64,000 bases of DNA from Pseudomonas fluorescens (GCF_002022275.1 NZ_MSDF01000010.1:1-64000); one strand, 5' to 3'; positions 7,906 through 20,287 are shown, counted from the stretch's first letter. Made by a program: numbers and translations. The notes: generated from the letters alone by a model not told the origin.

Positions 7906-9162
7906 ATGACCACCGAAAAAGTGAAGTACGGCGTACATTCCGAAGCCGGCAAACTGCGCAAAGTCATGGTGTGCTCCCCAGGCTTGGCCCACCAGCGGCT
8001 GACCCCCAACAACTGCGATGAACTGCTGTTCGATGACGTGCTGTGGGTGGCCCAGGCCAAGCGCGACCATTTCGACTTCGTGACCAAGATGCGCGAGCGC
8101 GACATCGATGTGCTGGAAATGCACAACCTGCTGACCGACATCGTCGCCATTCCTGAAGCGCTGGACTGGATACTTGAGCGCAAGGTCACCGCCAACCAGG
8201 TTGGCCTCGGCCTGGTCAACGAAGTGAACTCATGGCTGCGCAGCCTGGAGCCGCGCAAAATCGCCGATTTCCTGATTGGCGGCGTGTCGGCCGATGACCT
8301 GCCGACCAGCTTCGGCGGCAAGACCATCGAGATGTTCCGCGACTTCCTCGGCCATTCGAGCTTCATCCTGCCGCCGCTGCCGAACACTCAGTTCACCCGC
8401 GACACCACCTGCTGGATCTACGGCGGCGTGACACTCAACCCGATGCATTGGCCGGCGCGACGTCAGGAAACCTTGCTCGCCAGCGCCATCTACAAATTCC
8501 ACCCCGAGTTCGTCAATGCCGACTTCCAGGTGTGGTACGGCGACCCGGATCAGGAACACGGCAACGCCACGCTGGAAGGCGGCGACGTGATGCCGATCGG
8601 CAACGGCGTGGTGTTGATCGGCATGGGCGAGCGTTCCTCGCGCCAAGCCATCGGCCAGTTGGCACTGAACCTGTTCAAGCACAAAGCCGTGGAACGCGTG
8701 ATCGTCGCCGGCCTGCCGAAATCCCGCGCAGCGATGCACCTGGACACCGTGTTCAGCTTCTGCGACCGCGACCTCGTGACCATCTTCCCGGAAGTGGTCA
8801 ACCAGATCGTCGCCTTCAGCCTGCGCCCTGACGAGAGCAAGCCCGGCGGCATTGACGTACAGCGCGAAAAAACCAACTTCCTCGACACGGTGGCCGCCGC
8901 CCTCAACCTCAAGGCCCTGCGCGTGGTGGAAACCGGCGGCAACAGCTTCGCCGCCGAGCGCGAGCAATGGGACGACGGCAACAACGTGGTGGCCGTGGAG
9001 CCTGGCGTGGTGATCGGTTATGACCGTAACACCTACACCAACACCCTGCTGCGCAAGGCCGGGGTGGAAGTCATCACCATCAGCGCCGGTGAACTCGGCC
9101 GGGGGCGTGGCGGCGGCCACTGCATGACCTGCCCGATCATCCGCGACCCTATCGACTATTAA
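7906..9162 (+). CDS. arcA: Arginine deiminase
   Basis: A 418-residue cytoplasmic enzyme hydrolysing L-arginine to citrulline and ammonia, the first step of the arginine deiminase pathway. Length is identical to the P. aeruginosa enzyme as I know it. Guanidino-group-modifying motifs are visible: [12 protein letters not shown], the [14 protein letters not shown] stretch, MHLDTVFSF and the C-terminal [10 protein letters not shown], whose Cys406 is the nucleophile. ATG 7906 follows GGAGGATCTGTA; the eight extra in-frame codons upstream are not used. It lies between arcD and arcB with 11 bp to arcB. It yields ATP only together with ArcB and ArcC. Confidence 0.97.
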   Translation: MTTEKVKYGVHSEAGKLRKVMVCSPGLAHQRLTPNNCDELLFDDVLWVAQAKRDHFDFVTKMRERDIDVLEMHNLLTDIVAIPEALDWILERKVTANQVGLGLVNEVNSWLRSLEPRKIADFLIGGVSADDLPTSFGGKTIEMFRDFLGHSSFILPPLPNTQFTRDTTCWIYGGVTLNPMHWPARRQETLLASAIYKFHPEFVNADFQVWYGDPDQEHGNATLEGGDVMPIGNGVVLIGMGERSSRQAIGQLALNLFKHKAVERVIVAGLPKSRAAMHLDTVFSFCDRDLVTIFPEVVNQIVAFSLRPDESKPGGIDVQREKTNFLDTVAAALNLKALRVVETGGNSFAAEREQWDDGNNVVAVEPGVVIGYDRNTYTNTLLRKAGVEVITISAGELGRGRGGGHCMTCPIIRDPIDY

Positions 9163-9173
9163 GGAGATCCATC

Positions 9174-10184
9174 ATGGCTTTCAACATGCGCAACCGCAGC
9201 CTGCTGTCGCTGATGCACCACACCACGCGCGAGCTGCATTACTTGCTGGACCTGTCCCGCGACCTCAAGCGCGCCAAATACACCGGCACCGAGCGTCCGC
9301 ACCTGAAGGGCAAAAACATCGCGCTGATCTTTGAAAAAACCTCGACCCGCACCCGTTGCGCCTTCGAAGTGGCGGCCCATGACCAGGGCGCCCACGTCAC
9401 CTATATCGACCCGGTGTCGTCGCAGATCGGCCACAAGGAAAGCATGAAAGACACGGCCCGCGTGCTCGGCCGCATGTTCGACGCCATCGAGTACCGTGGC
9501 TTTGAACAGGAAATCGTCGAAGAGCTGGCCAAGTTCGCCGGTGTGCCGGTGTTCAACGGCCTGACCGCCGAATTCCACCCGACGCAAATGATCGCCGACA
9601 CCCTGACCATGCGCGAACACAGCGACAAGCCGCTGCATGACATCAGCTATGCCTACCTGGGCGATGCGCGTTACAACATGGGTAATTCGCTGCTGATGAT
9701 TGGCGCCAAACTCGGCATGGACGTGCGCATCGGCGCGCCAAAAGCCCTGTGGCCCCACGAGGATTTCATCAAGCAGTGCCAGGCCTTTGCCGAAGAAAGC
9801 GGCGCGCGCATCACCATCACCGAAGACCCGAAAGAGGCGGTGAAAGGCGTGGACTTCATCCACACCGATATCTGGGTGTCGATGGGTGAGCCGGTGGAAG
9901 CGTGGGATGAGCGTATCGAGCAACTGCTGCCGTATCAGGTCAACACCAAAATGATGAAAGCCTCGGGCAACCCGCGCGTGAAGTTCATGCACTGCCTGCC
10001 GGCGTTTCACAACAGCGAAACCAAGGTGGGCAAGGACATCGCGGCGCGCTATCCGAACCTGGCGAATGGGGTGGAGGTGACGGAGGAAGTGTTTGAGTCG
10101 CCCGCCAACATAGCCTTCGAGCAGGCGGAAAACCGCATGCACACCATCAAGGCGATTCTGGTGTCGGCGTTGGCGGATATCTAA
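9174..10184 (+). CDS. arcB: Catabolic ornithine carbamoyltransferase
   Basis: A 336-residue enzyme that splits citrulline with phosphate into ornithine and carbamoyl phosphate; in this operon it runs in the catabolic direction. The carbamoyl-phosphate loop STRTR is at residues 57-61, HPTQ occurs near 140 and the ornithine-side HCLPAFH motif near 270. All are intact. AAGGAG precedes the ATG. The catabolic type is argued from operon position and length (anabolic ArgF enzymes are nearer 305 residues). A REPIN lies between it and arcC. Confidence 0.96.
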   Translation: MAFNMRNRSLLSLMHHTTRELHYLLDLSRDLKRAKYTGTERPHLKGKNIALIFEKTSTRTRCAFEVAAHDQGAHVTYIDPVSSQIGHKESMKDTARVLGRMFDAIEYRGFEQEIVEELAKFAGVPVFNGLTAEFHPTQMIADTLTMREHSDKPLHDISYAYLGDARYNMGNSLLMIGAKLGMDVRIGAPKALWPHEDFIKQCQAFAEESGARITITEDPKEAVKGVDFIHTDIWVSMGEPVEAWDERIEQLLPYQVNTKMMKASGNPRVKFMHCLPAFHNSETKVGKDIAARYPNLANGVEVTEEVFESPANIAFEQAENRMHTIKAILVSALADI

Positions 10185-10209
10185 CCCTTAAGTTGGCAAT
10201 GAGGACAAA

Positions 10210-10299
10210 TGTGGGAGCCGGGCTTGCCCGCGATGCAGGCACCTCGGTCTATCAAGCAGACCGCGGTGATGCTATCGCAGGCAAGCCAGCTCCCACATT
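10210..10299. repeat. REPIN-like inverted repeat inside the arc operon
   Basis: Arms GTGGGAGCCGGGCTTGCCCG (from 10211) and its approximate complement, ending GCAAGCCAGCTCCCAC at 10297, face each other across about 50 bp. It falls within the arcB-arcC gap. In the transcript it would fold into a long hairpin that could affect the stability or relative amount of arcDAB and arcC messages. Confidence 0.85.
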
Positions 10300-10340
10300 G
10301 ACCGAGTTCCTTCATCAGAACTTTCAGAAGGACACTTTGT

Positions 10341-11270
10341 ATGCGCATCGTCGTTGCACTGGGCGGTAACGCCCTGCTCCGCCGTGGTGAACCCATGACC
10401 GCGGACAACCAACGCGCCAATATCCGGATCGCCACCGAACAGATCGCCAAAATCTACCCCGGCAACGAGCTGGTGATCGCCCACGGCAATGGTCCGCAGG
10501 TCGGCCTGCTGTCGTTGCAGGCAGCGGCCTACACCCAGGTTTCGCCTTACCCGCTGGATGTTTTGGGCGCGGAAACCGAAGGCATGATCGGCTACATCAT
10601 CGAACAGGAACTGGGCAACCTGCTGGACTTTGAAGTGCCGTTCGCCACCTTGCTCACCCAGGTTGAAGTGGACGCCAAGGACCCGGCCTTCCAGAACCCG
10701 ACCAAGCCCATCGGCCCGGTCTACTCCAAAGCCGAAGCCGAAAAACTCGCCGCCGAAAAAGGCTGGGCCATCGCGCCCGACGGCGACAAATACCGGCGCG
10801 TGGTCGCCAGCCCGCGTCCGAAACGCATCTTTGAAATTCGCCCGATCACCTGGTTGCTGGAAAAAGGCAGCATCGTGATCTGCGCCGGCGGCGGCGGTAT
10901 TCCGACGATGTACGGTGAAGACGGCAAGCTCAAAGGCATCGAAGCCGTCATCGACAAAGACCTGTGCTCGTCCCTGCTCGCCGGGCAATTGCACGCCGAT
11001 CTGCTGGTAATCGCCACTGACGTCAACGCGGCGTTTATCGACTTCGGCAAGCCGACCCAAAAAGCCATTGGCCAGGCCCACCCCGACGCCATGGAAAAAC
11101 TCGGCTTCGCCGCCGGCTCCATGGGCCCCAAGGTGCAAGCCGCCTGCGAGTTCGCGCGCCAGACTGGCAAAACCGCGGTCATCGGTTCACTCTCGGACAT
11201 CGAAGCCATCGTCCAGGGCAGCGCCGGCACCCGCATCAGCACGGCAACACCTGGCATCACCTACCTGTGA
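10341..11270 (+). CDS. arcC: Carbamate kinase
   Basis: A 309-residue amino-acid-kinase-fold enzyme that transfers phosphate from carbamoyl phosphate to ADP, making ATP, ammonia and carbon dioxide; it is the energy-yielding last step of the pathway. The N-terminal [12 protein letters not shown] motif, the ANGPQVG-type loop ([11 protein letters not shown], about residues 49-59), CAGGGGIP near residue 182 and the nucleotide site around [12 protein letters not shown] near 230-240 are present. An AGAAGGA ribosome site precedes ATG 10341. It is fourth in arcDABC, separated from arcB by 156 bp with a REPIN. Confidence 0.96.
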   Translation: MRIVVALGGNALLRRGEPMTADNQRANIRIATEQIAKIYPGNELVIAHGNGPQVGLLSLQAAAYTQVSPYPLDVLGAETEGMIGYIIEQELGNLLDFEVPFATLLTQVEVDAKDPAFQNPTKPIGPVYSKAEAEKLAAEKGWAIAPDGDKYRRVVASPRPKRIFEIRPITWLLEKGSIVICAGGGGIPTMYGEDGKLKGIEAVIDKDLCSSLLAGQLHADLLVIATDVNAAFIDFGKPTQKAIGQAHPDAMEKLGFAAGSMGPKVQAACEFARQTGKTAVIGSLSDIEAIVQGSAGTRISTATPGITYL

Positions 11271-11288
11271 AGCAGAGGAGAAACGCCT

Positions 11289-11651
11289 ATGGCCACTTTT
11301 GAACCCGGTCACTTGCACGTCGAACGTCACGCGCTGAATAAGGACGACTACAGCTACAACCTGTGCATCGACTATGAAGTTAGCCAGGACCCCAAGGAAG
11401 GCAAGGGGATGCTGTTCAAGCTGCATGGCTCGGTGCAGGGCAAGGACCTCAAGGAAGAGTTCTTTCTACCCAAGGACCAGGCGTTCGACTTCGCCCGGCA
11501 TGCGATGAACATTGCGCAGAAATACGGGATGCCGAAGATCGCGGTGCTCAATGGCTCGATGCACAAGCAATATGACTTGATGTTTGAGGATGTGCGGCAT
11601 CAGTTGGATGTGAAATCAGGCGATCCGATCAAGCCTGAACACCTGGAATAG
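11289..11651 (+). CDS. Conserved small protein, probably DUF5064
   Basis: A 120-residue soluble protein 18 bp after arcC, with GAGGAG in front, so probably the last gene of the arc transcript. It begins MATFEPGHLHVERHALN and has alternating beta-like segments with a conserved-looking FKLHGSV strand and FDFARHAMNIA helix. There is no signal peptide, membrane helix or metal motif. I recall it as the Pseudomonas DUF5064 family with no known function. Its place suggests an accessory role in arginine catabolism or low-oxygen growth, but nothing in the sequence proves that. Confidence 0.8.
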   Translation: MATFEPGHLHVERHALNKDDYSYNLCIDYEVSQDPKEGKGMLFKLHGSVQGKDLKEEFFLPKDQAFDFARHAMNIAQKYGMPKIAVLNGSMHKQYDLMFEDVRHQLDVKSGDPIKPEHLE

Positions 11652-11668
11652 GAACACCGCAAATCCCC

Positions 11669-11760
11669 TGTGGGAGCTGGCTTGCCTGCGATAGCGGTGT
11701 ATCAGCGACAGAAATGTTGCCTGACCCACCGCCATCGCAGGCAAGCCAGCTCCCACATTT
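11669..11760. repeat. REPIN-like inverted repeat after the arc operon
   Basis: Arms TGTGGGAGCTGGCTTGCCTG (from 11670) and the complementary CGCAGGCAAGCCAGCTCCCACA (ending 11757) flank a loop of about 45 bp. It separates the arc operon from gcsR and may protect the 3' end of the arc message. Confidence 0.85.
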
Positions 11761-11823
11761 TTGATCTGCATCGCCTGTCAGGCATACTTGCCGCCTCCAG
11801 CTCCCCAGAATTGCTAGCACCCC

Positions 11824-13332
11824 ATGCGTATCCACGTCAGCTTCATCGACCGCGTCGGCATTACCCAGGAAGTCCTGGCCTTGCTCGGTGGGCGCAATCT
11901 CAACCTGGATGCGGTGGAGATGGTGCCGCCCAACGTCTACATCGACGCGCCGACATTGAGCGCCGATGTCCTCGAAGAACTGCGCGACGCCCTGTTCAGC
12001 GTGCACGGTGTGCAGGCGGTCACGGTGGTGGACATCCTCCCCGGCCAGCGCCGCCACCTGCAACTCGACGCCCTGCTGGCCGCCATGACTGACCCGGTGC
12101 TGGCGCTGGACAGCGCGGGCACAATTCTTTTGGCCAACCCGGCGCTGATCGCGCTCTATGGTCGCGAGCCTGCCGGGGAAAGCATCAGCGAGCTGTTCAA
12201 CGACCCGGCGCTGCTCGACACCTTGCTGGAGCATGGCTTTCGCCTGGCCCTGCGCGAGATCAGCGTCAACGGCCAGACCCTGCTGCTGGACGCCACGCCG
12301 ATTACCGACGCCGGTGCCCTGCTCACCCTCTACCAACCCAACCGCATCGGCGAGCAACTCTCGGCGCTGCACCATGACCATGCCGAAGGCTTTGATGCGC
12401 TGCTCGGCGAGTCCCCGGTGATTCGCACCCTCAAGGCGCGAGCGCAACGAGTGGCGGCGCTGGATGCACCGTTGCTGATCCAGGGCGAAACCGGCACCGG
12501 CAAAGAGCTGGTGGCACGTGCCTGCCATGCGATCAGCGCGCGTCACAGTGCGCCGTTTCTGGCGCTGAACTGCGCGGCGCTGCCGGAAAACCTCGCCGAA
12601 AGTGAGCTGTTTGGTTACGCACCCGGCGCTTTTACCGGTGCGCAACGCGGCGGCAAACCGGGCCTGATGGAACTGGCCAACCAGGGTACGGTGTTTCTGG
12701 ATGAGATCGGCGAGATGTCGCCGTACTTGCAGGCCAAGTTGCTGCGTTTTCTGAATGACGGCAGCTTCCGGCGCGTCGGCGGCGACCGTGAAGTGAAGGT
12801 CAATGTGCGCATCCTCAGCGCCACTCACCGCGACCTGGAAAAGATGGTCAGCGAAGGCACTTTCCGCGAAGACTTGTTCTACCGACTCAATGTACTCAAT
12901 GTAGAAGTGCCACCGCTGCGTGAACGCGGCCAGGACATTCTGTTGCTCGCGCGCTATTTCATGCAGCAGGCCTGCGCGCAGATCCAGCGCCCGGTGTGCC
13001 GTCTGGCGCCCGGCACTTACCCGGCCCTGCTGGGCAACCGTTGGCCGGGCAATGTGCGCCAGTTGCAGAACGTGATCTTCCGCGCGGCGGCCATCTGTGA
13101 AAGCACGTTGGTGGACATTGGTGACCTGGACATCGCCGGTACTTCGGTGGCGCGTCAGAACGACGGCGAAGTCGACAGCCTGGAACAGGCGGTGGAAGAC
13201 TTTGAGCGTGAATTGCTGGAGAAGCTCTACACCAGCTACCCCTCGACCCGGCAGTTGGCCAGCCGCTTGCAGACCTCCCACACGGCCATTGCCCATCGCT
13301 TGCGCAAATACGGCATCCCGAACAAGCCTTAA
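11824..13332 (+). CDS. gcsR: GcsR, TyrR-like sigma-54 activator of glycine cleavage
   Basis: A 502-residue enhancer-binding protein. Order: N-terminal ACT domain (about 1-70, starting MRIHVSFIDRVGITQEVLAL), a PAS-like domain (about 75-185), an AAA+ domain with Walker A GETGTGKE (221-228), the sigma-54 contact loop GAFTGA from residue 268 and Walker B LDEIGEM near 293, then a C-terminal helix-turn-helix (about 465-500). ACT domains bind amino acids; GcsR of P. aeruginosa responds to glycine and activates the gcv operon. It sits directly before gcvH, and matching 18-bp sites, an IHF site and a -24/-12 promoter lie between them. PhhR/TyrR is the alternative by domain order, but context favours GcsR. 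Confidence 0.92.
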   Translation: MRIHVSFIDRVGITQEVLALLGGRNLNLDAVEMVPPNVYIDAPTLSADVLEELRDALFSVHGVQAVTVVDILPGQRRHLQLDALLAAMTDPVLALDSAGTILLANPALIALYGREPAGESISELFNDPALLDTLLEHGFRLALREISVNGQTLLLDATPITDAGALLTLYQPNRIGEQLSALHHDHAEGFDALLGESPVIRTLKARAQRVAALDAPLLIQGETGTGKELVARACHAISARHSAPFLALNCAALPENLAESELFGYAPGAFTGAQRGGKPGLMELANQGTVFLDEIGEMSPYLQAKLLRFLNDGSFRRVGGDREVKVNVRILSATHRDLEKMVSEGTFREDLFYRLNVLNVEVPPLRERGQDILLLARYFMQQACAQIQRPVCRLAPGTYPALLGNRWPGNVRQLQNVIFRAAAICESTLVDIGDLDIAGTSVARQNDGEVDSLEQAVEDFERELLEKLYTSYPSTRQLASRLQTSHTAIAHRLRKYGIPNKP

Positions 13333-13353
13333 CTGACAAAGCGCAGTCCAAAA

Positions 13354-13424
13354 TGTGGGAGCTGGCTTGCCTGCGATAGCGGTGTGTCAGGTAAACCGCT
13401 ATCGCAGGCAAGCCAGCTCCCACA
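13354..13424. repeat. REPIN-like inverted repeat between gcsR and its binding sites
   Basis: Arms TGTGGGAGCTGGCTTGCCTG and CAGGCAAGCCAGCTCCCACA lie closer together than in other copies (about 30 bp between them). It starts 22 bp after the gcsR stop, so it probably also ends that transcript. It does not overlap the activator sites downstream. Confidence 0.85.
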
Positions 13425-13464
13425 GTTGATCGCATTGCAAATTGAGTCCAGGAACGACATCCAG

Positions 13465-13582
13465 TGTACTGAAAGCGCTACAGCGTAACGATATCGCTAC
13501 AACCCTGCTTTTTGCGCGCCATGCAAGGCTTTGATCCACATAGGCTTTTTTTCTTCGCTACAGCTGTATCGAAATCGCTACA
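13465..13582. promoter_or_regulatory. Tandem GcsR binding sites upstream of gcvH
   Basis: Three 18-bp sites share the form TGTAnCG-N4-CGnTACA: TGTACTG-AAAG-CGCTACA (13465-13482), CGTAACG-ATAT-CGCTACA (13484-13501) and TGTATCG-AAAT-CGCTACA (13565-13582). A fourth half-site CGCTACA is at 13556-13562. They match the published P. aeruginosa GcsR/TyrR-type target TGTAACG-N4-CGTTCCG, as I remember it, in size and half-site. The sites end 64 bp before the -24 element, as expected for a sigma-54 enhancer. Confidence 0.82.
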
Positions 13583-13614
13583 GCCAACGGCTATAAATAT
13601 ATAACAAATATTTA

Positions 13615-13627
13615 CAAATCGTTGATT
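13615..13627 (-). promoter_or_regulatory. IHF-like site in the gcv promoter
   Basis: The minus strand reads AATCAACGATTTG, a full match to the IHF consensus WATCAANNNNTTR. It lies between the activator sites and the -24 element, in an AT-rich stretch (13590-13645), which is where DNA bending is needed to loop the activator onto sigma-54 polymerase. The same bases form part of an 8-bp inverted repeat (AAATCGTT...AACGATTT, 13616-13638). Confidence 0.65.
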
Positions 13628-13645
13628 TATAACGATTTATTAATA

Positions 13646-13663
13646 TTGGCCGCAATTTTGCTT
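13646..13663 (+). promoter_or_regulatory. Sigma-54 (-24/-12) promoter of gcvH-gcvP-sdaA-gcvT
   Basis: TTGGCCGCAATTTTGCTT has GG at 13648-13649 and GC at 13660-13661 with exactly ten bases between, the defining spacing of RpoN promoters. Start is predicted near 13673, about 50 bp before the gcvH start codon. The upstream GAFTGA-containing activator supports the call. Confidence 0.85.
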
Positions 13664-13721
13664 TGTAACTCCCATTATTCCAATCCCGTCCACCAGACGA
13701 ATCTGGCCTTGAGGAGTTTCC

Positions 13722-14105
13722 ATGAGCGAGTTGCGTTTTACTGAAGACCACGAATGGCTGCGCGCCGAAGCTGACGGCAGCGTCACTGTGGGTATCACCG
13801 CTTTCGCGCAGAACGCGCTGGGTGATGTGGTTTTCGTGCAACTGCCGGAGTTGCAGGCCTACGACAAGGGCGCTGAAGCGTCCACCGTGGAATCGGTCAA
13901 AGCCGCCAGCGGCGTGTACATGCCCCTGACCGGTGAAGTGCTGGAAGTGAACGACAAACTGAGCGACAGCCCGGAACTGGTCAACGAAGACCCGATGGGC
14001 GAAGGCTGGTTCTTCCGCTTTAAACCGGCTGACGCCGATGCAGTGGCTAAGCTGTTGGATCAGGATGCGTACGACCGCCTGATCAAAGCCAACGCTGAAG
14101 CCTGA
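13722..14105 (+). CDS. gcvH: Glycine cleavage system H protein (second type)
   Basis: A 127-residue lipoyl carrier protein that shuttles the aminomethyl group between the P, T and L proteins of the glycine cleavage complex. The lipoylation site is Lys60 in VESVKAASG, in the expected beta-hairpin, and the flanking TEDHEWLR start and [12 protein letters not shown] region are typical. GAGGAG precedes the ATG. It is first of the RpoN/GcsR-dependent operon, 10 bp before gcvP. Pseudomonas genomes usually carry another gcvH elsewhere, so this corresponds to gcvH2. Confidence 0.95.
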   Translation: MSELRFTEDHEWLRAEADGSVTVGITAFAQNALGDVVFVQLPELQAYDKGAEASTVESVKAASGVYMPLTGEVLEVNDKLSDSPELVNEDPMGEGWFFRFKPADADAVAKLLDQDAYDRLIKANAEA

Positions 14106-14115
14106 GGAGCGCACC

Positions 14116-16965
14116 ATGACCATCAATCTCAGCACCGCCAACGAATTTATCGCCCGCCACATCGGCCCGCGCCAGGAAGATGAGCAGCAAATGCTCGCAA
14201 GCTTAGGCTTTGACTCCCTGGAAGCCCTGAGCGCCAGTGTGATCCCGGAAAGCATCAAGGGCACCAGCGTGCTCGGCCTGGAAGACGGCCTGAGCGAAGC
14301 CGAGGCCCTGGCCAAGATCAAGGCCATCGCCAGCAAAAACCAACTGTTCAAAACCTACATCGGCCAGGGCTACTACAACTGCCACACGCCGTCGCCGATC
14401 CTGCGCAACCTGCTGGAAAACCCGGCCTGGTACACCGCGTACACCCCGTATCAGCCAGAGATTTCCCAGGGTCGCCTGGAATCGCTGCTGAACTTCCAGA
14501 CCCTGATCAGCGACCTCACCGGCCTGCCGATCGCCAACGCCTCGCTGCTCGACGAAGCCACCGCTGCCGCCGAAGCCATGACCTTCTGCAAGCGCCTGAG
14601 CAAGAACAAGGGCAGCAATGCGTTCTTCGCCTCCGTGCACAGCCACCCGCAAACCCTCGACGTGCTGCGCACCCGTGCCGAGCCGTTGGGCATCGACGTG
14701 GTGGTGGGCGATGAACGCGAACTGACCGACGTCAGCCCGTTCTTCGGTGCCCTGCTGCAATACCCGGCCAGCAACGGTGATGTGTTTGATTACCGCGAGC
14801 TGACCGAGCGTTTCCACGCCGCCAACGCCCTGGTCGCCGTCGCCGCTGACTTGCTGGCCCTGACCCTGCTGACCCCGCCGGGTGAGTTCGGCGCCGACGT
14901 GGCCATCGGCAGCGCGCAACGCTTCGGCGTGCCGCTGGGCTTTGGTGGCCCGCACGCGGCCTACTTCTCTACCAAGGATGCGTTCAAGCGCGACATGCCG
15001 GGCCGCTTGGTCGGTGTGTCGGTGGACCGTTTCGGCAAGCCGGCCCTGCGCCTGGCCATGCAGACGCGCGAGCAACATATCCGTCGCGAGAAAGCCACGT
15101 CGAACATCTGCACCGCCCAGGTGCTGCTGGCCAACATCGCCAGTATGTACGCCGTGTACCACGGCCCCAAAGGCCTGACCCAGATTGCCCAGCGTGTGCA
15201 CCAGTTGACCGCGATCCTGGCCAAGGGCCTGACCGCCCTGGGCCTGAAGGTCGAGCAAACCAATTTCTTCGACACCATTACGCTTAACACTGGCGCCAAC
15301 ACCGCCGCCCTGCACGACAAGGCCCGCGCCCAGCGCATCAACCTGCGTGTGGTCGACGGTGAGCGTCTGGGTGTGTCGGTGGACGAAACCACCACCCAGG
15401 CCGATATCGAAACCCTGTGGTCGATCTTCGCCGACGGCAAGGCCCTGCCAGCCTTCACCGCTCTTGCCGAAAGCGTCGAAAGCACCCTGCCCGCCGCGCT
15501 GCTGCGTCAGTCGCCCGTCCTCAGCCACCCGGTGTTCAACCGCTACCACTCCGAAACCGAGCTGATGCGTTACCTGCGCAAGCTGGCCGACAAGGACCTG
15601 GCGCTGGACCGCACCATGATCCCGCTGGGCTCGTGCACCATGAAGCTCAACGCCGCCAGCGAAATGATCCCGGTGACCTGGGCCGAGTTCGGTGCCCTGC
15701 ACCCGTTCGCACCCGCTGAGCAAAGCGCCGGTTACCTGGAGCTGACCTCGGACCTGGAAGCCATGCTCTGCGCGGCCACCGGTTACGACGCCATCTCGCT
15801 GCAGCCAAACGCCGGTTCCCAGGGCGAGTACGCAGGCCTTCTGGCCATTCGTGCCTACCACCAGAGCCGTGGCGATGAGCGCCGCGACATCTGCCTGATT
15901 CCGTCGTCGGCCCACGGCACCAACCCGGCGACCGCCAACATGGCCGGTATGCGTGTGGTGGTGACCGCGTGCGATACGCGTGGCAACGTGGATATCGAAG
16001 ACCTGCGCGCCAAGGCGATCGAGCACCGCGAGCACCTCGCCGCGCTGATGATCACCTACCCGTCCACCCACGGCGTGTTCGAAGAAGGCATCCGCGAAAT
16101 CTGCGGGATCATTCACGACAACGGCGGCCAGGTGTACATCGACGGCGCCAACATGAACGCCATGGTCGGCCTGTGCGCACCGGGCAAGTTCGGCGGCGAC
16201 GTGTCCCACCTGAACCTGCACAAAACCTTCTGCATCCCCCACGGCGGCGGCGGCCCGGGCGTTGGCCCGATTGGCGTCAAATCCCACCTCACGCCCTTCC
16301 TGCCAGGCCACGCGGCCATGGAACGCAAGGAAGGCGCGGTGTGCGCGGCGCCGTTTGGCAGTGCGAGCATTTTGCCGATCACCTGGATGTACATCAGCAT
16401 GATGGGCGGCGCAGGCCTCAAACGCGCTTCGCAGTTGGCGATTTTGAATGCCAACTACATTTCCCGTCGCCTCGAAGAGCACTACCCGGTGCTCTACACC
16501 GGCAGCAATGGCCTGGTGGCGCACGAATGCATCCTCGATTTGCGCCCGCTGAAAGACAGCAGCGGCATCAGCGTGGATGACGTGGCCAAGCGTCTGATCG
16601 ACTTCGGTTTCCACGCGCCGACCATGTCGTTCCCGGTGGCAGGCACCTTGATGATCGAGCCGACCGAAAGTGAATCCAAAGAAGAACTGGACCGCTTCTG
16701 CGACGCGATGATCGCCATCCGCGAAGAGATCCGCGCGGTGGAAAACGGCACGCTGGACAAGGACGACAACCCACTGAAAAACGCGCCGCACACTGCCCAG
16801 GAATTGGTCGGTGAGTGGAGCCATCCGTACAGCCGTGAACAGGCGGTGTATCCGGTCGCGTCGTTGATCGAGGGCAAATACTGGCCGCCGGTTGGCCGGG
16901 TCGACAACGTGTTTGGTGATCGCAACCTGGTGTGTGCGTGCCCGTCGATCGAGAGCTACGCGTAA
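14116..16965 (+). CDS. gcvP: Glycine dehydrogenase (decarboxylating), P protein
   Basis: A 949-residue PLP enzyme that decarboxylates glycine and loads the remaining aminomethyl group on GcvH. The two homologous halves are fused, as in most proteobacteria. The PLP lysine is Lys703 in [11 protein letters not shown], followed by the glycine-rich [12 protein letters not shown] loop. The N-terminal half includes [11 protein letters not shown] and the ATAAAEAM region. No frameshift or lost motif is seen. It follows gcvH closely (10 bp). A REPIN-bearing gap of 174 bp separates it from sdaA, where P. aeruginosa, as I recall, has glyA2. Confidence 0.96.
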   Translation: MTINLSTANEFIARHIGPRQEDEQQMLASLGFDSLEALSASVIPESIKGTSVLGLEDGLSEAEALAKIKAIASKNQLFKTYIGQGYYNCHTPSPILRNLLENPAWYTAYTPYQPEISQGRLESLLNFQTLISDLTGLPIANASLLDEATAAAEAMTFCKRLSKNKGSNAFFASVHSHPQTLDVLRTRAEPLGIDVVVGDERELTDVSPFFGALLQYPASNGDVFDYRELTERFHAANALVAVAADLLALTLLTPPGEFGADVAIGSAQRFGVPLGFGGPHAAYFSTKDAFKRDMPGRLVGVSVDRFGKPALRLAMQTREQHIRREKATSNICTAQVLLANIASMYAVYHGPKGLTQIAQRVHQLTAILAKGLTALGLKVEQTNFFDTITLNTGANTAALHDKARAQRINLRVVDGERLGVSVDETTTQADIETLWSIFADGKALPAFTALAESVESTLPAALLRQSPVLSHPVFNRYHSETELMRYLRKLADKDLALDRTMIPLGSCTMKLNAASEMIPVTWAEFGALHPFAPAEQSAGYLELTSDLEAMLCAATGYDAISLQPNAGSQGEYAGLLAIRAYHQSRGDERRDICLIPSSAHGTNPATANMAGMRVVVTACDTRGNVDIEDLRAKAIEHREHLAALMITYPSTHGVFEEGIREICGIIHDNGGQVYIDGANMNAMVGLCAPGKFGGDVSHLNLHKTFCIPHGGGGPGVGPIGVKSHLTPFLPGHAAMERKEGAVCAAPFGSASILPITWMYISMMGGAGLKRASQLAILNANYISRRLEEHYPVLYTGSNGLVAHECILDLRPLKDSSGISVDDVAKRLIDFGFHAPTMSFPVAGTLMIEPTESESKEELDRFCDAMIAIREEIRAVENGTLDKDDNPLKNAPHTAQELVGEWSHPYSREQAVYPVASLIEGKYWPPVGRVDNVFGDRNLVCACPSIESYA

Positions 16966-16974
16966 CACGGTCAA

Positions 16975-17078
16975 GTGTGGGAGCTGCTTGTGTGGGAGCT
17001 GGCTTGCCTGCGATGCAGGCACCTCGGTGTATCAGTGATACTGAGTTGATGCTATCGCAGGCAAGCCAGCTCCCACAT
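16975..17078. repeat. REPIN with a partially duplicated left arm, gcvP-sdaA gap
   Basis: The left arm occurs twice in a row: GTGTGGGAGCTGCTT, then TGTGGGAGCTGGCTTGCCTG. A loop with GCAGGCACCTCGG and TGATGCTATC follows, and then the right arm GCAGGCAAGCCAGCTCCCACA. The same nested layout and loop words occur at 41836-41940. It sits inside the gcv operon. Confidence 0.85.
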
Positions 17079-17139
17079 GGACCTCCTGCACAGTTGGATC
17101 GGGTACACCCAAACCATAATAAGAAACCGGAGAACAACC

Positions 17140-18516
<1,377 letters not shown>

Positions 18517-18555
18517 TGCCTAAAGGCGCGTCGGCACGTTTTTCAGGAGCTGAAT

Positions 18556-19680
<1,125 letters not shown>

Positions 19681-19701
19681 TTGACTGTTCCTATAAGTAA
19701 C

Positions 19702-19740
19702 GCGGTTGCGACAGCGTGCACTAAACTGTAACGCAACCGC
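19702..19740. terminator. Hairpin after gcvT
   Basis: GCGGTTGCG-ACAG (19702-19714) pairs with CTGT-AA-CGCAACCGC (19726-19740), a strong stem with a two-base bulge. There is no U-run after it, so it is either a weak terminator or a 3'-end stabiliser of the gcv message. Confidence 0.5.
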
Positions 19741-20074
19741 CATAAAACAGTGCATTGATGATAGTTAACACACAGGGCAAACACCTATAACAAGTGATCA
19801 ACTCTATCGAATAAGTGGGATCCACATTGTGCACAAAAGTCTCATCAGCCCAAGCAAACGCTGGGCTTTTGGCAGGGCTTGTTTTTTCTGCATTAGTTGG
19901 CGTAGAGTTTGATCACTGTGTTTGCATGGGTCGCTTTGAACCTGGACCTGGGCAGTAGCTGAAGTAGTTGTGCTACAACCCGTTCGACGTCTCTTACTTT
20001 CCTGCAACTCAGCCCAGTACTCTTTCATTTGAAAGGGGCTGTCATTAATTTTTAGCGTCAAAGGAAAGAAGAAA
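19741..20074 (+). other. Non-coding region with the cold-shock gene leader
   Basis: No gene is supported here. A small hairpin AGCCCA (19847-19852)/TGGGCT (19862-19867) followed by TTTT could terminate a short transcript. The AT-rich right part (about 20030-20074) ends in the purine-rich ribosome site AAAGGAAAGAAG. Cold-shock genes often have long structured leaders that control translation by temperature, and this region would allow one, but I cannot place the promoter with confidence. Confidence 0.4.
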
Positions 20075-20287
20075 ATGGCTGAACGTCAGAGCGGTACCGT
20101 CAAGTGGTTTAACGACGAGAAAGGGTTTGGTTTTATCACTCCAGAAAGCGGTCCGGATCTGTTCGTCCATTTCCGCGCTATCCAGGGCAACGGCTTCAAG
20201 AGCCTGAAAGAAGGCCAGAAAGTCACCTTCGTTTCGGTCCAGGGCCAAAAAGGTCTGCAAGCAGACGAAGTACAAGCAGAAGGCTGA
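20075..20287 (+). CDS. Cold-shock domain protein, CspA family
   Basis: A 70-residue single OB-fold RNA/ssDNA-binding protein. Both RNP motifs are intact: KGFGFITP (about residues 17-24) and LFVHFRAI (about 30-37), with the N-terminal GTVKWFN. It resembles the CapB/CspD-type proteins of pseudomonads, which act as RNA chaperones and are often expressed at normal temperature too. A strong terminator follows. The gene is monocistronic. Which of the several Csp paralogues it is cannot be told from sequence alone. Confidence 0.95.
   Translation: MAERQSGTVKWFNDEKGFGFITPESGPDLFVHFRAIQGNGFKSLKEGQKVTFVSVQGQKGLQADEVQAEG

Noticed and set aside
14203..17022. A 939-codon open frame on the minus strand across gcvP
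   Set aside because: It is the shadow of gcvP in GC-rich DNA; its composition is His/Gly/Val/Gln-rich with no domain and no ribosome site.
10210..17078. Recurring palindromes that could be mistaken for a CRISPR array
   Set aside because: The repeats are far apart, inverted within each unit, have no regular spacers and no cas genes are present; they are REPINs.
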